A stretch of DNA of 64,000 nt. Origin: Globodera rostochiensis (Eukaryota; Nematoda; Chromadorea; Rhabditida; Heteroderidae). Shown one piece after another: positions 36,424 to 48,200 of this stretch; positions within the stretch are counted from its first letter, which is position 1, and the number at the start of each line of letters is the position of its first letter. Position numbers and translations under genes: made by a program. Below the pieces are notes generated by a model. It had not been told where the DNA came from and searched no databases. It saw only the letters and a list, made by a program, of their open reading frames with translations. The stretch lies in the NCBI GenBank assembly GCA_018350325.1, contig JAEVLN010000022.1:62001-126000 (forward strand). The letters run 5' to 3'.

Positions 36424-36729
36424 AAAAGACATCATCGTCACGACCGTGAAAGTACGGACTATGTGGAGAAGACTAAACGGAAACGGGAGGAAGCTCGGAA
36501 GAGGAACGAAGACCGGGAGGAGCGCGCGCGAAGACGCTCTCTAGCGAAGAAAGAGAACGCCGAAAAAGTGTATCAGCATCATCTCCAAATTGCGTTCTCG
36601 GCGTCCGAAAAGGAGGCACTGAATGGAGAACAGCCCAATGTTGGTTTTAAATTCATTTCTATTGTTACAAAAAAGACTACAACCGACTGGAACCGTTTTG
36701 CTTTTCAGAAACCCGGGCATGGGACTTAG
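36424..36729 (+). CDS. Orphan exon pair, highly charged coiled segment
   Basis: After a clean acceptor (TTTATTTAG) an open frame reads KRHHRHDRESTDYVEKTKRK then REEARKRNEDREERARRRSL, about 70 codons, followed by LQIAFSASEKEALNGEQPN. A donor (AAT|GTTGGT) and acceptor (GCTTTTCAG) would add KPGHGT and a stop at 36729. Dense Arg/Glu/Lys predicts a single helix or coiled coil. It has no start of its own. It may be the last exons of a gene whose 5' part lies in the repeat-rich region, an alternative 3' end of the RBMS gene, or an upstream exon of the CLK gene. No family recognised. Confidence 0.35.
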   Translation, partial: KRHHRHDRESTDYVEKTKRKREEARKRNEDREERARRRSLAKKENAEKVYQHHLQIAFSASEKEALNGEQPNVGFKFISIVTKKTTTDWNRFAFQKPGHGT

Positions 36730-37977
36730 AATTTACATGAGAATTTATATCCCTTCCGATCCTCCTCCAACTTTTGAATTTCTACCAAAGCTGAACCGTT
36801 TTTGAAGAAGTATTTGAACATTGCCAACTTAGTTTTTCAATTTCAACAGTAAAATCTCACAAATCTGCATTTTAATTAAAATACTTGTTGAATTAAGTTT
36901 GTACCTTTACTTCTGCTGAATTCATAACATACTCTTTTATGTTCGTTTACTTCTTTCCCCTCCCCAAATCCCATCGCTTCTTAAATTTCATTCCTCAGTA
37001 ATTTTCTTCATTCCTTCTGATGCCTCATCGCTCTCTTTCTTTTTCACCTTTTGGATGGGATGGACAACTGTCCCAAACAGGTGGATTCGTCAAGAAGTTT
37101 GTGTAGCAAGAAACACACGGGTCGATTGGAGTCAACTAAGCGTGAAAAAATAAATCCTTGGGTAAATGTCGATGCAATCGGCCGAGATTAAGGCAACGTC
37201 ACTCCCAAACATTTTTTCTTTTCCCGATCGCAATGTTGGAAAAGATAGTGAAATGGAGGGATAAGGAAATGGGGGGGGGCAAGAGGATAAAATAACATGG
37301 GAGGATTGATTGAGGTGAAAAGGTGGGATAGGGAGAGAGAGAAAGCGGGATATGGACAAAGAGAGAGAGAGATGAAGGGTTTGGGGGCAGAGGCATTCAC
37401 ACCACTCGTGTGTGTCCACCAAGACTGAGGTTCGTCGGTGATGATCAGTCCCTTCGCAGCCCCCCCCCCCTCTCCACCCTCCAGCCGATCTTAAGTAAAG
37501 TCGAAAGAGAGAGAGTGGCTTAGAGCGAAGTTAGCTGTTGTCCATTGAGATGGGCAGAGATTGAACAATTGTTGCCTCGGGCTGAAAAGCTGAACATAAT
37601 CGATTGTGAGGTTCCTCTGAGAGTGATTTGGATGGTAAGAAGGAACGAATGAGAATGAATGAATGCATCGGAAGTGGGGGGGGGGAATGTCAAAAGGAGA
37701 GGGGATCAGTAATGAATGAGATTCTGTTTCGGTGCTTTCTTTGCCTTAAGGTTTTGAGGAAAAAACCTTAAGGCGCGTGTATGAGAGAATTCTCTGTTAT
37801 TATCTGCTTAACTTTCTTCCTTTACAGAAGATTTCTTTTTTTTCGGATTTTTGTTTGCTTAACGTGTTTTTTGAACACCTCAGACATAACTTTAATAAAA
37901 ATACACCTCTAAAAGTAACCAGATTCCTCTGGACTTTTATTAGCTTATGCTTGTCTAATGTATGGTGAATTTTAAGG
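36730..37977. other. Spacer upstream of CLK gene
   Basis: 1.25 kb without supported exons. 37140-37420 is purine-rich on the plus strand. A perfect hairpin GCCTTAAGGTTTT-6 nt-AAAACCTTAAGGC lies at 37743-37774, about 200 bp before the CLK ATG. Confidence 0.5.
37743..37774. repeat. Perfect 13-bp inverted repeat before CLK
   Basis: GCCTTAAGGTTTT and its reverse complement are separated by GAGGAA. In RNA it would form a stable stem-loop. Confidence 0.85.
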
Positions 37978-40900
37978 ATGGCAACAACTCGAAAAAACAG
38001 TACTGATTCCAATCCAAAAAATAAATTGTTCGCTACTGAAAAGGGTCCGGTGGGTCGAACAGCGAAGTCGTCCAACAAAAAACAGCAGCCCATTGTCTTG
38101 ATACCAAAACGCCGCAAGCACAAAAATTACATCTCAAAGCGTAAAGGCAACAAAGCGGCGGCTGCGCTTCGCCAATGCGTCTCCGACCCGCACATTTACA
38201 AGAGTTTCGATTATTGGCACGAACTGTGGAAAGACCCTCCGGACGGATGTGGTGGGCCAAGTCGGAAGACGAGCGCTCAGCAACGGAAAAAGCACTTTAT
38301 CTCCAGGCAGAATCAGGACCAGCTGTACTGCAACAGAATCCAGGAATTGGATGCTGCCGCCGCCAAATTGCTTGCCGTAGCTAATGCGTCGGTGGACGAG
38401 GACGACAAAAAGATGATGACAGTGTCGGCATCAGAACGACTTGACGCCATGGGTGTGCCATCATCATCAACAACAATGAAAGTGGAACAAATTGATTTGA
38501 AGGTCTTAAATCAGGCGGAAATTGGGTTGCCAATTATCGAGAAGAACTGCCCTCCCAATCGACGAAACTTCAAACGACTGAACGCTTTACCTTCAATTGA
38601 CGTCACAATCCCTTCAACATCAGCAGAAGCCGTAAAACAGCCATCAACAAAAGTTCCAGAACGAAAAATTTCTGGGCGTAGACGACGTGTTGAGGAATTG
38701 TCGCGAATAAAAGAAGAGTTGAGAAGTGCAAAATTGCCATCATTTGACAGCATTTCGAAGTGTCACTCTCGACTTCCAAAAAAGGAAGATCTTGAGGATG
38801 CGCAGGCAAAAAGTACGGTTGATGCCGTTTTAGCCGCTTTTCACTCAATGCAGGAGTCCAATGCCAAAAAGAGGTCCGTTGTCGGCGCATATCCAGCTGT
38901 ATCGTTGGATAACAACGGCAGTGATGAAACGGATGCGTGCCGACAACTTCAGCAGACGCAACAAACCCGCAAAAAAACAGTGGTGGTTGGAAAGCCACCC
39001 GCTTCCCCATCAATGCTTGCTCGTCAAGAGCTGAACAGGTTGGCAGATCGTCAGGATCAATCGACTGATAAACAAACCCCGACTAATTCTGCCAGGGGCA
39101 GCAACAACGCTTCTGCCGTTCCGCCTTGCTCTCCTTCTCTCATCAACTGTCCTTACATGCGTTTACATAATGCTCCGTCAACTGTCGTTGTGCGTCGTCC
39201 GCCACCAACACTTCCTCTTGTGGCTGTTTCCATTGATCAGGATTTTGACAGTCCGGAGTTTGAACAGGACAAAGACTTTCGGGTTCCACAAGAGCATCAG
39301 GCTGAAACATCCATGGCCAAAACCTTCGATCTGCTCGCTTCTGCTGCGGAAACTGATGCTAATGATCAATTTTCTGCCGAAAGTTGCAGTCGTAGTGCAC
39401 ACAATTCGGCCCATCAACAACGATCTAAAAACATCACTCCGCTGGAGTTCCAGGCAACCGTTGAGCTTGACAATTCCCCCAAAAACTTTGCTTCTGGGGA
39501 GGGTGAAGACGACGACGACGACGAAAGCTATCGAACACCGGCAGATGAAACGGCCGAAGCTCGGGTTCCGGTGTTGAATTTGTCAAGGCACCGAGTGGGC
39601 GTCGATGAAAGCAAATTGGTTGGCGATCAAGTGCTTTACCATCTTCCACACCCGCCCGTCCCGCCACCTCCATATCCGGGCAGACCCAAACCCGTAAATC
39701 GGTCCACTGCTTCACTAATTGCTTCCCTTCAACTTCCGCCATCGGTTTGTGCCAAAGTTGACAAAATAATTGCCAGTGGCGATTCAGCGGGAGTGAGGAA
39801 GAGAGCGCCTCAAGCATTGGTATGTGTAATTAAATGCTGATCAACTCTTCAAAAACTAAACATACTCAAGAAAAGTAATGTTGCGCTTCAATTATTGCAC
39901 TTAAACTATGGGGTCATTGAAATTTTAGTGAATTGAAAATTAAATTATGTAGAAAACATCCTAAATGGGGAGAGTTGGTTAAATTTACGGAGTTAGACAT
40001 GATGGTTGGTTGCTATTTTGTATTTTGCCATCCTTTATCTTTCCTTTTTTTGGTCTACTTTCCTCCTCAAGGGTTTTCGTATCCGTTTAAAAAATTTCAC
40101 ATTAAAAAATCAAAAAAATGCTACTTTTCTCTATTTTCAGTTAGAAGCCAATGGCGGGACACGACATCATCGCAACCAACATCCCCACTCAGCAATCCAG
40201 GGCGAGGCCGCCATTGCGAGTACGTCGCCAGCACATAGACCGTTGATACAAGATGACAAAGATGGGCATTTGATTTATGCGACTGGGGATAGAATTGACG
40301 ATAAATGTAAGTTGGATAAGTATGTGAACAATTGGGTTGCAGTTTGCCCCTACAATGTCTAAATTTTAAGTTTTAAAATGCCTGGGAAAATTTTGAGCTT
40401 TTTATTATACAAAATTTATCCTTTGAATTTGGACCGTATCCTCGGGGTTTCTTCTGGAGGGTTACTCCGTAATCCCCAAGGGTGGCAAACTGCATTACGG
40501 GGAAGTTTTTGCGGATCAAGACTATGCTGAACATTAACTAATCATTTTTTAACGTTACAATTGTGCCAATTTTCTTCACTTCCTTTTCCAGTTGAGATTG
40601 TGAAGACTCTGGGTGAGGGCACATTTGGCAAGGTGGTCCAGGTGAAGGACCTGAGCAATCCGAAAGGGCCGCAACGGGCGTTGAAGATCATCAAAAATGT
40701 GTCTAAATACAGAGAGGCCGCGCGACTTGAGATAAATGTTCTGAAGAAGTTGAAGGACAAGGACCCAGATGGACGCAACCTGGTCATTCAACTGCTGGAC
40801 AGTTTCGACTATCAGTGCGTTTTGGAGTAGGGGGTGGGAGGAAACAACGGGCGTAATTTGCCTATAATTAAGCGGTCACATGTGTTTGGTGTTTGAACTT

Positions 40901-42225
40901 CTCGGGTTAAGCGTATTCGACTTTATGGTTAGTTTTTATGTTTCTTTGTAGTTATTTCTATACCACTGTTTCCTTTTCGGTTTTAGAAATGTTTTTTTAA
41001 ATTCTGGGAGTGGAGACAAAATTGAATAATTTTTGCCAATTTCAATTTAACAAGTTTTTTATTTTTAAAGAAGATGAACAATTACCAGCCATACCCGATG
41101 GACCAGGCACGGTATATCGCCTACCAGGTGAGTTATGATCCAAATAGGTGCGATGGAATCATTTTTGGATTGAATTCGCCGAATTTGAATTGAAATTTTA
41201 GAATGATTTTGGATATCTAATTTCGTTTAAGCTCATTCATGCGGTCAAATTCCTGCACGATAACAAACTGACTCACACGGACCTGAAGCCTGAGAACATA
41301 TTATTCGTCAGCAGTGAGAACGAAGTGGCGCACAATGGGGAAGAAGTCAAACGAAAAAAGCAGTTGCGGGTTGTAAAGGTCTGAAGGCAATTAAAAAACA
41401 ATTATTGAAATTGATTGAGTTTAAATAACATTTGTTGAGGGATTTTAAGAAATGCAATGTTAAGGACGCCACAGTCCGTCTGATCGATCTGGGTTCTGCC
41501 ACCTTTGATCACGAGCACCACTCAACAATTGTGTCGACACGGCATTATCGGGCACCCGAAGTTATTTTGGGTCTGACATATTTTATAATTTTTTTGTTTA
41601 TTTCTCTTTATTTGTTTGGAATATATTTATCGCTTAATTTTCAGAACTTGGCTGGGCCCAACCGTGTGATGTCTGGTCTATCGGCTGCATAATGTTCGAG
41701 CTGTACTCAGGGATGACGCTGTTCCAAACACACGACAACCGTGAACATCTTGCGATGATGGAGCGAATTCTGGAGAGCATTCCCTATCGCATGGGGCGGA
41801 AGAGCAAGTTCGTTAAAAGGATTTTTAACCGAATTATGGGCTGATAAAATTCAATTTAAGGACGAAGTATTTTTACCATGGTCGCCTTGACTGGAATGAG
41901 CGTACAACGGCCGGCCAATACGTGCGGGATCACTGCAAGCCGCTCTTTGTGAGACTTTACTCGCATTAGCGTTAAAACTTTATTTTATCAGAGATATATG
42001 TCAACGAACACCGAGGAGCACCAGCAGCTATTCAACCTGATCCAGCGTATGCTTGAGTACGAGCCGGCGTCTCGGGTCACTTTGGGCGAGGCCCTGCGGC
42101 ATCCCTATTTCGATCGGTTGGACCCTAAATTGAAGGCGCGGGTCAACGGTGGGGGCGCCGACGCGTTGTTGAACGGAAGGGGCAGTTACGCCTCCGCGGG
42201 TTCTTCCTCCTCCTGTTTTGATTGA
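37978..42225 (+). CDS. LAMMER (CLK/DOA) dual-specificity protein kinase
   Basis: CLKs phosphorylate SR splicing factors in the nucleus. The first exon is one uninterrupted 1.85-kb frame (37978-39826) encoding about 617 residues of basic, Ser/Pro-rich, largely disordered sequence. It joins in phase at TTG|gtatgt to [10 protein letters not shown], and through [10 protein letters not shown] to the kinase: [77 protein letters not shown]. The family signature [10 protein letters not shown] is present, followed by [12 protein letters not shown] and [18 protein letters not shown]. Stop 42225; AATAAA near 42465. The catalytic-loop Asp and DLG motif are intact. The N-terminal region has no similarity that I recognise. 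Upstream 5' exons are possible. Confidence 0.93.
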
Positions 42226-43792
42226 CCACCGCCGATGTTTGGCCTCTTTTTTGGATTGTGAACTATCTATTACATATTTTGTCTGTTCGTTTTTGAACAG
42301 GCCTTTTGCCGTTGATTGAATGGTACGGAATTCGATTCCAAGATGCTCCCGTCCCATCCTTCCTTCCTGCTCTCATTTCTTGTCAACGCCATCCTCCCCC
42401 CCATTTGCTCGCCCTTTCCATTCTCTGATTGAGAAATAATTGCGTTCAAAATCGGCGTATGTGAAAATAAAATTCGTTTTACTGCTGGTGGTGGGTGCTG
42501 TTAAGTCGTCGACGCGATTTTGTTTAAAACTATTCTTTTAGAGATTTCTGTGAAAAGCGTCCAACTCAAAAAGCTACAATAAGCAGCGCCGACCATCGGT
42601 CGTTCTTTCCCCGTATGACTGTCGCATTTTTTCTTCTCTAGCGTCTTCATACATTTCCTGTAACATAAAAATGAAAATTGTGTTAATTTCGTTTGTAACA
42701 GTTTAAAGCGTGAAGCTATGAACTTTGTGGGAATTTAGTTTTGCTTTTTTTAGTTGCCTTCGTCCTTGAACCTTATTGTTAGCTATTATAAGTTGGGGAG
42801 CCTTTTGGGGAGTGGGGACCAAAAGATGTAACCGATTGGGACACCGTAATCCTGCGTTCGGACACAATTTTATTCGCTCTCTTCTAGATTCTTTTGGGTC
42901 TCAACAGCAATGATTCCCAAGTACAGAAAGAGAGTAGTGGATTACTTACTGTACACTGGGGAAGATGCGGAACTGATTTAATGTTTGAATTCGCAAATAG
43001 TAACATTTTTGGGGTTGAGGGGAAAAGCGTTGAGGTGATTCGTTAAACAGCGTCACGGGTTCGAGAGGTTCGCCAAAGTGCCTTTGACAATTGCCAAAGC
43101 CAATGTGAACATTTGAATGGAATGTGCATGTGTAAATATGCGTTATAGTAGTAAGAAAAATGCCCAAGGTTTTGGGCATTTTCTCCATTTCGCGCCCAAA
43201 TTTAAAGCCTATTTCTACTTTTTGAAGATTTTCGTGCCTAAAAATGCGCACCTTACTTAAGAACATCAGTCCAATGTAGCAAAGTGAAGATTACGTTGGA
43301 AACGACTAGGAATCGGGCGGGGGATCCTTTCCCCCGAGGGGGGGGGGGATCGGTTTCTCCAAAATCCGACCGTAAAACAATGCCCGAGGGACTTTCCTCA
43401 ATCAGTCTCAGTGTCGTCGTCCATCCGTCGTCCGTCATTCAATCCCATTCTTCGGCCATTGTCCTTCGTTTAGCGACAGTTTTCTTCTTCTCGCCGCTGC
43501 CAACCCGTTTTTGTTGTCTTTCCCCCGGGGGATCGTTTGCGACGGCGGCTAGGACAAAGACACGCGAGTCTTTCCCCTCGGGTGTATTTATACTTTGCCA
43601 ATCTTCTTGGCCGTTCAGTTGACGTTGTTTGACGGCGCGATTTCCCTCACTTACAACATTTTCGAGAATCGTTGCCTTTTTGTTCGTCCGTACATTATGG
43701 GCACAGAAGCGAGGAAGGGACAGCGAATGTATTAACTTATATTGAAGAGAGTCCGTTTCAAAGCCCCCCCCCCTCCCTCCCTCGAGTTCAGG
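42226..43792. other. CLK 3' region and spacer
   Basis: Begins with the CLK 3' UTR (AATAAA near 42465). A perfect hairpin lies at 43157-43182. C/G runs occur near 43340 and 43765. Open frames at 43280-43800 on both strands have no conserved content. The missing first exon of the proline-rich gene should lie here. Confidence 0.45.
43157..43182. repeat. Inverted repeat AAAATGCCCAA / TTGGGCATTTT
   Basis: Eleven-base arms separated by a few bases. Short stem-loop in noncoding DNA downstream of the CLK gene. Confidence 0.75.
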
Positions 43793-45187
43793 GCGTTCAG
43801 GAGGCACTTTCTTCTGCCCGTTCTTTCCCTGCTGCTTCGGCCGCTCTTTGCTGAACTTGTTGTGCCACCACCACTGCAGGGTTTGGTGCCAATCCCTGCC
43901 ATTTTTTGCACCTTTACCCCCTGCCGTACGCTATTGCCCTCACCTCCTCCATTGGTAAAATGTCAATCTTTTGGCGTTTGGTTGAGCACTTTTATTCAGC
44001 CTACGACACCGGCCCTTCCGCCGCCTGTGGCCGAAGTCGAAGGGTTTCCCTTGGAGCTATTCTTCCCCCAGGCAGTCATAGCAGCTGATCGAACACAGCC
44101 AATTGCACAACAACAAATCGCCCCGCTTCAGCCCCAGGCAGTTGCACCAACTCCAGGTACCACTGATCACTGATCAAACGCAAGCACTAAAAGACAGCAT
44201 TTGGCTGTTCGATTGACTGTATTCACCTGTCTTTCCAATTTTAGTGCCAAGTCCCCTCCCAAGCCGAGTGCCGCCAGATGCTGCAGCGCAACCGCCAGCA
44301 GGTCAAAATGTTAAAAGTTAGCATAAAATGAAAAAATGCTTTCAATTTCAGTCATCCAATCGGCACTTCCTCCACCGAATTTGCCTCCGGCAAGGCCAAT
44401 TGTACGGCTTTTTCCCTTTCTCTTAACTTTCTGCTTCATAGGTCTTTGACTTTGTGCCGGCCCCCGAAACACTTGTGCCACCAGGTTATTAAGAGACAAT
44501 TTGATAATTTACATTCTTTCGCCCATTATTTATTGTCAGCTCCCCCGGCACTTTCCATGCCGTATTATCAGCCGGTGATCAGCCCGTTGCCCCCACCAGC
44601 CGCCCTTCCGGCACCGATTCCGGTTACGGCTCCCGTCCCAATGCCGCGTAATTTGGGGGGAATTATACCGCCCCAAAATACGCAAATTTAGCTCCGTCAT
44701 CGGCAACAGAAGTTCCACTTTTGGCACCGTCCCCCCAGCTCCGACAGCTGCTGCAGGACTTTTTCTTCGGCTCTCCACAGGCAGAGACATTGCCAACCGA
44801 ACTGGTGTCACCCCCTGCGGCGCCAACACCTCCGCTTCTCCCAGCTCGTATATAAACTGCTTAAATTCAACGTTCGTCAATTCAGTGCCCGTCGTCCCTC
44901 CGCCATGCCCGTCAATGCCAGCCCATCCGTGCCATCCCCCGCATTTACCACACGTAGCACCACACCTCCTGCCCTCCCCGGCACTGTTCCCCACTACAAT
45001 TGACATGGTAAATGCGATAGCAGCAGCACCCCCAGCAATCGGACCGATACCCGCCCCACTGCCACTACGATATTTGTCCCCTTCTATTCCACCGCCGCCG
45101 ACTCCGTTGGCACCCATTTACGGGCCGTACAAGAAGTTCAGCTCGGAAAGAGGGAAAAGGAACGGAACCAAAAAGCACGACGAATGA
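43793..45187 (+). CDS. Proline-rich secreted protein
   Basis: No family recognised; 5' end unresolved. The first exon seen encodes FRRHFLLPVLSLLLRPLFAE, a good signal peptide core, followed by Pro/Ala/Leu-rich sequence, but no in-frame ATG exists between the preceding stop (about 43730) and the hydrophobic core, so a short upstream exon is needed. Small exons then follow; most donors and acceptors join in phase 1 (for example TPG|VPSPLP, PPAG|VIQSALPPPN, PPG|APPALSMPYYQPV), and all preserve the frame to the stop at 45187. A 45-bp intron at about 43956-44000 is stopless. The C-terminus is basic (KKFSSERGKRNGTKK). AATAAA at 45253. Possible roles: cuticle, gland or mucosal secretion; inference only. 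Confidence 0.6.
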
Positions 45188-45278
45188 ATTGAAGACGAAC
45201 ACACAAACATTTTTGTATTTGGTGCTGCAAAAGCCTATTTTTTAATCGAAAAAATAAACATAAAATGGAAATTTGCGT

Positions 45279-48200
45279 CTAAAATCCGGGTGGATTCCAA
45301 TTGAGCTGTTGCGGCAGTTGCACATCTTTAAACACCTCCACCCGGTCGTCCGGCTTGTAACGAATGTTTTTGTCCTCAACCGTCACCCCTTAAAACAAAA
45401 ATGAGAAACATTAAGCCGATGACCGCCACCCACCAATGTTCATCTCCGCGGATGCACTCGAAATTACCGATTTCTCGCGTTGCATGGATTGAATTGGACC
45501 CTGAAAGTAGCCGATATGTCCGGACATTGTGTCATATGCCCACCTCGTAAATTGTGACAGTGCCAAATTTGGGGGAGTCCGCCCCCGCCGAAGTCGCCGC
45601 GGCCTTTGCGTTCGCATCGCCCTCTTTGACCACTTTCTTTTGGCGAGTGAATCGCCAAATGACGTCGTCCCTTCCGGGCAAACAAAAAATTACAAATTCC
45701 CCCCAGCCATTCGCACTTTTCCATCCGCCCCCAATCCACCCGAAGTCCGGCCACCGGTTGCTTCTTCTTTAGCCCGTCCATAATACGGTACTCAGTCAAA
45801 ACCGTGCCCTCAGCAACCAATTGACGTTCTTTCACAATTGGAAGATGATCAGAGAGCAGTTCCTGGGGAAAGCAACAGCAAAACATTATTTAGATTCAAA
45901 ATTTGGAGAAGAAACTCCGATCTTTCCTAGGAAAAATGGTCGGGTCCGGGAATTTCACTGGAGGGGGCAGACGGCACCTTTAGGCGATCGACCAATTTGT
46001 AGATGACATTAAATTGGTGCAGTGGTACGTTCTGATCCTTGGCCATAAGCGACAACCGCTTAGAGACGTGCACATTGAAGCAGAAAATGTGTGCGCCCGT
46101 TTGGCCGGCCAATTCTAAATCATTTTCATTCAGCGCTCCGACCCCCGTGTCCACAATGTCCAACTGCACTCGGTCATTGGCATCGTACAAGTCAAGTACG
46201 GTTTGAACGGCCTGAACAAAAGGAAATCTCTGAACAGACAGATATTTTTGACTTTCAAAAAATGAAAGTTTGTCCCAAAGTGTCCCCGATCACTTGGAGA
46301 TGTCCCCCCCCCCCGATCACTTGGAGATGCCCCCCCCCGATCACTTGGAGATGTCCCCCCCCCCCCGATCACTTGGAGATGTCCTCCTCCCCCCCCGATC
46401 ACTTGGAGATGTCCCCCCGATCACTTGGAGATGTCCCCCCCCCCCCCCCGATCACTTGGAGATGTCCCCCCCCCCCCCCGATCACTTGGAGATGTCCTCC
46501 CCCCCCCCGATCACTTGGAGATGTCCCCCCCCCCCGATCACTTGGAGATGTCCCCCCCCCCGATCACTTGGAGATGTCCTCCCCTCCCGATCACTTGGAG
46601 ATGTCCCCCCCCCGATCACTTGGAGATGTCCTCCCCCCCCCGATCACTTGGAGATGTCCCCCCGATCACTTGGAGATGTCCCCCCCCCCCCCGATCACTT
46701 GGAGATGTCCTCCCCCCCCCGATCACTTGGAGATGTCCCCCCGATCACTTGGAGATGTCCCCCCCCCCCCCCGATCACTTGGAGATGTCCCCCCCCCCCC
46801 CCGATCACTTGGAGAGTGCCCTCCACGTCGCATTTGAGGAGGAGTGGGAAACGAGGCGCTTTTGGCTGCGCACTGTCCGCCTTTCTCAGCTCTTCTTGCA
46901 TTTGGTAGGAACTGAAATATTTCACTGCTCAACCCAGCTGCTAAATTTGAATTCCCGGTCCCGTCCCGTAAATATCATTGGCGATGTATTTCAAATTTTT
47001 TAAATTTAATAATTTCTGGACCAAGCTCATCATTTTTCCGATTTTCTTGTCATTTTTGGCATCAATTAAATTATTTGACCAAAATGAAGGCCTGGCAGAG
47101 CCTTGGCTTTACACATTTACCCCCCCCCCCCGGGCCCCACCAACACCGAAAGTTCCGTTTCGCCCTTTGTAATTTTCTCTTTGCGCGCCGTCTCATAATG
47201 TTGGCGGAGTTGCGAGCGTTTCTCTTCGATTGTTTCCTTAAAAGGGTGCCATGCCATCATAAAATGTAAAGCAAAAAGGCATTCATTCCCTTAAAGGGTG
47301 CCATGCCATCATAAAATGTAAAAGGCATCGCCCCCCACCATTTCTTTCAACATTTCCGCCTCCCGCTTCTTCTCTTTTCTGTAGGCGACGGCTTCCTGCG
47401 CCTTCTGCTGACTGTCCATCTCCAGTGCCAATTCGCCAGGCGGCGGCAAAAGGTCGCGCCAACCTTTGTAAATAAAAGCAATTTTTAATAATTTCGAATT
47501 TTCCATTTCCACCTGACACCTGCACCGGTGTGCTCGGCCCGGCACTGTCCACCGACGCGCCAAATTCGTCGTTCATCGTCCGAACGCGTGCCCAGCAAAC
47601 GCCGGAGACCAAAAAAGAGCCCTTGCGGAGAGTGCCGCGGTTGACGATTAAAGTGCAAAGGTTGCCAAGTCCCAAAAAACAAAATTATATATAAACGAAT
47701 TCTGCGTAACCAACCGAGTTTATTGCTCGATTCAATAACTGTCGCCTCGGCTAGCCCCTCGGGGGTCGATTTCAGCTCCAAAAAGTCCGCCTGCATAAGA
47801 ATGGCCTCCTAAAAGCAAAAATATGGCAAAACTAAAACTTCCATCCAATTAAAACGGTCAAAAGACCTGCAATTTGTCAATTCCGCGTCCGTAAAGCGCA
47901 GAGAGCTCCACAGAAAGTGTATCACCGCCAAAATTTTCCGTTACAATTTCGTGGTGAAGCAAATCATGGCGAATACGTTCCTAAAGAAAGCCAGAGAGTT
48001 ACAACGACAGCAGCCATAAGGGGTAATTCGATCGGAAAGTCCAAACCGGAAATAGTTTTTTCGACAAGACCATTAGCCTACTCATTAAGTAATTAAATAT
48101 TTTTAAAGTAAGGACAAATTTGCTGAATTTGGGCCAAACGGCCGACCGACCGTGTCAATTCGGGGCTTATCACATTTGTTGATGGCCACAATAATTGGGA

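Noticed and set aside
43439..43807. Minus-strand 122-codon frame next to the proline-rich gene
   Set aside because: No conserved content and overlaps the 5' part of the better supported plus-strand model.
46091..47003. Long proline-rich open frames over the MTIF2 intron array
   Set aside because: They arise from C-runs and the repeat unit; the flanking sequence codes for MTIF2 on the other strand and joins in phase across the array.
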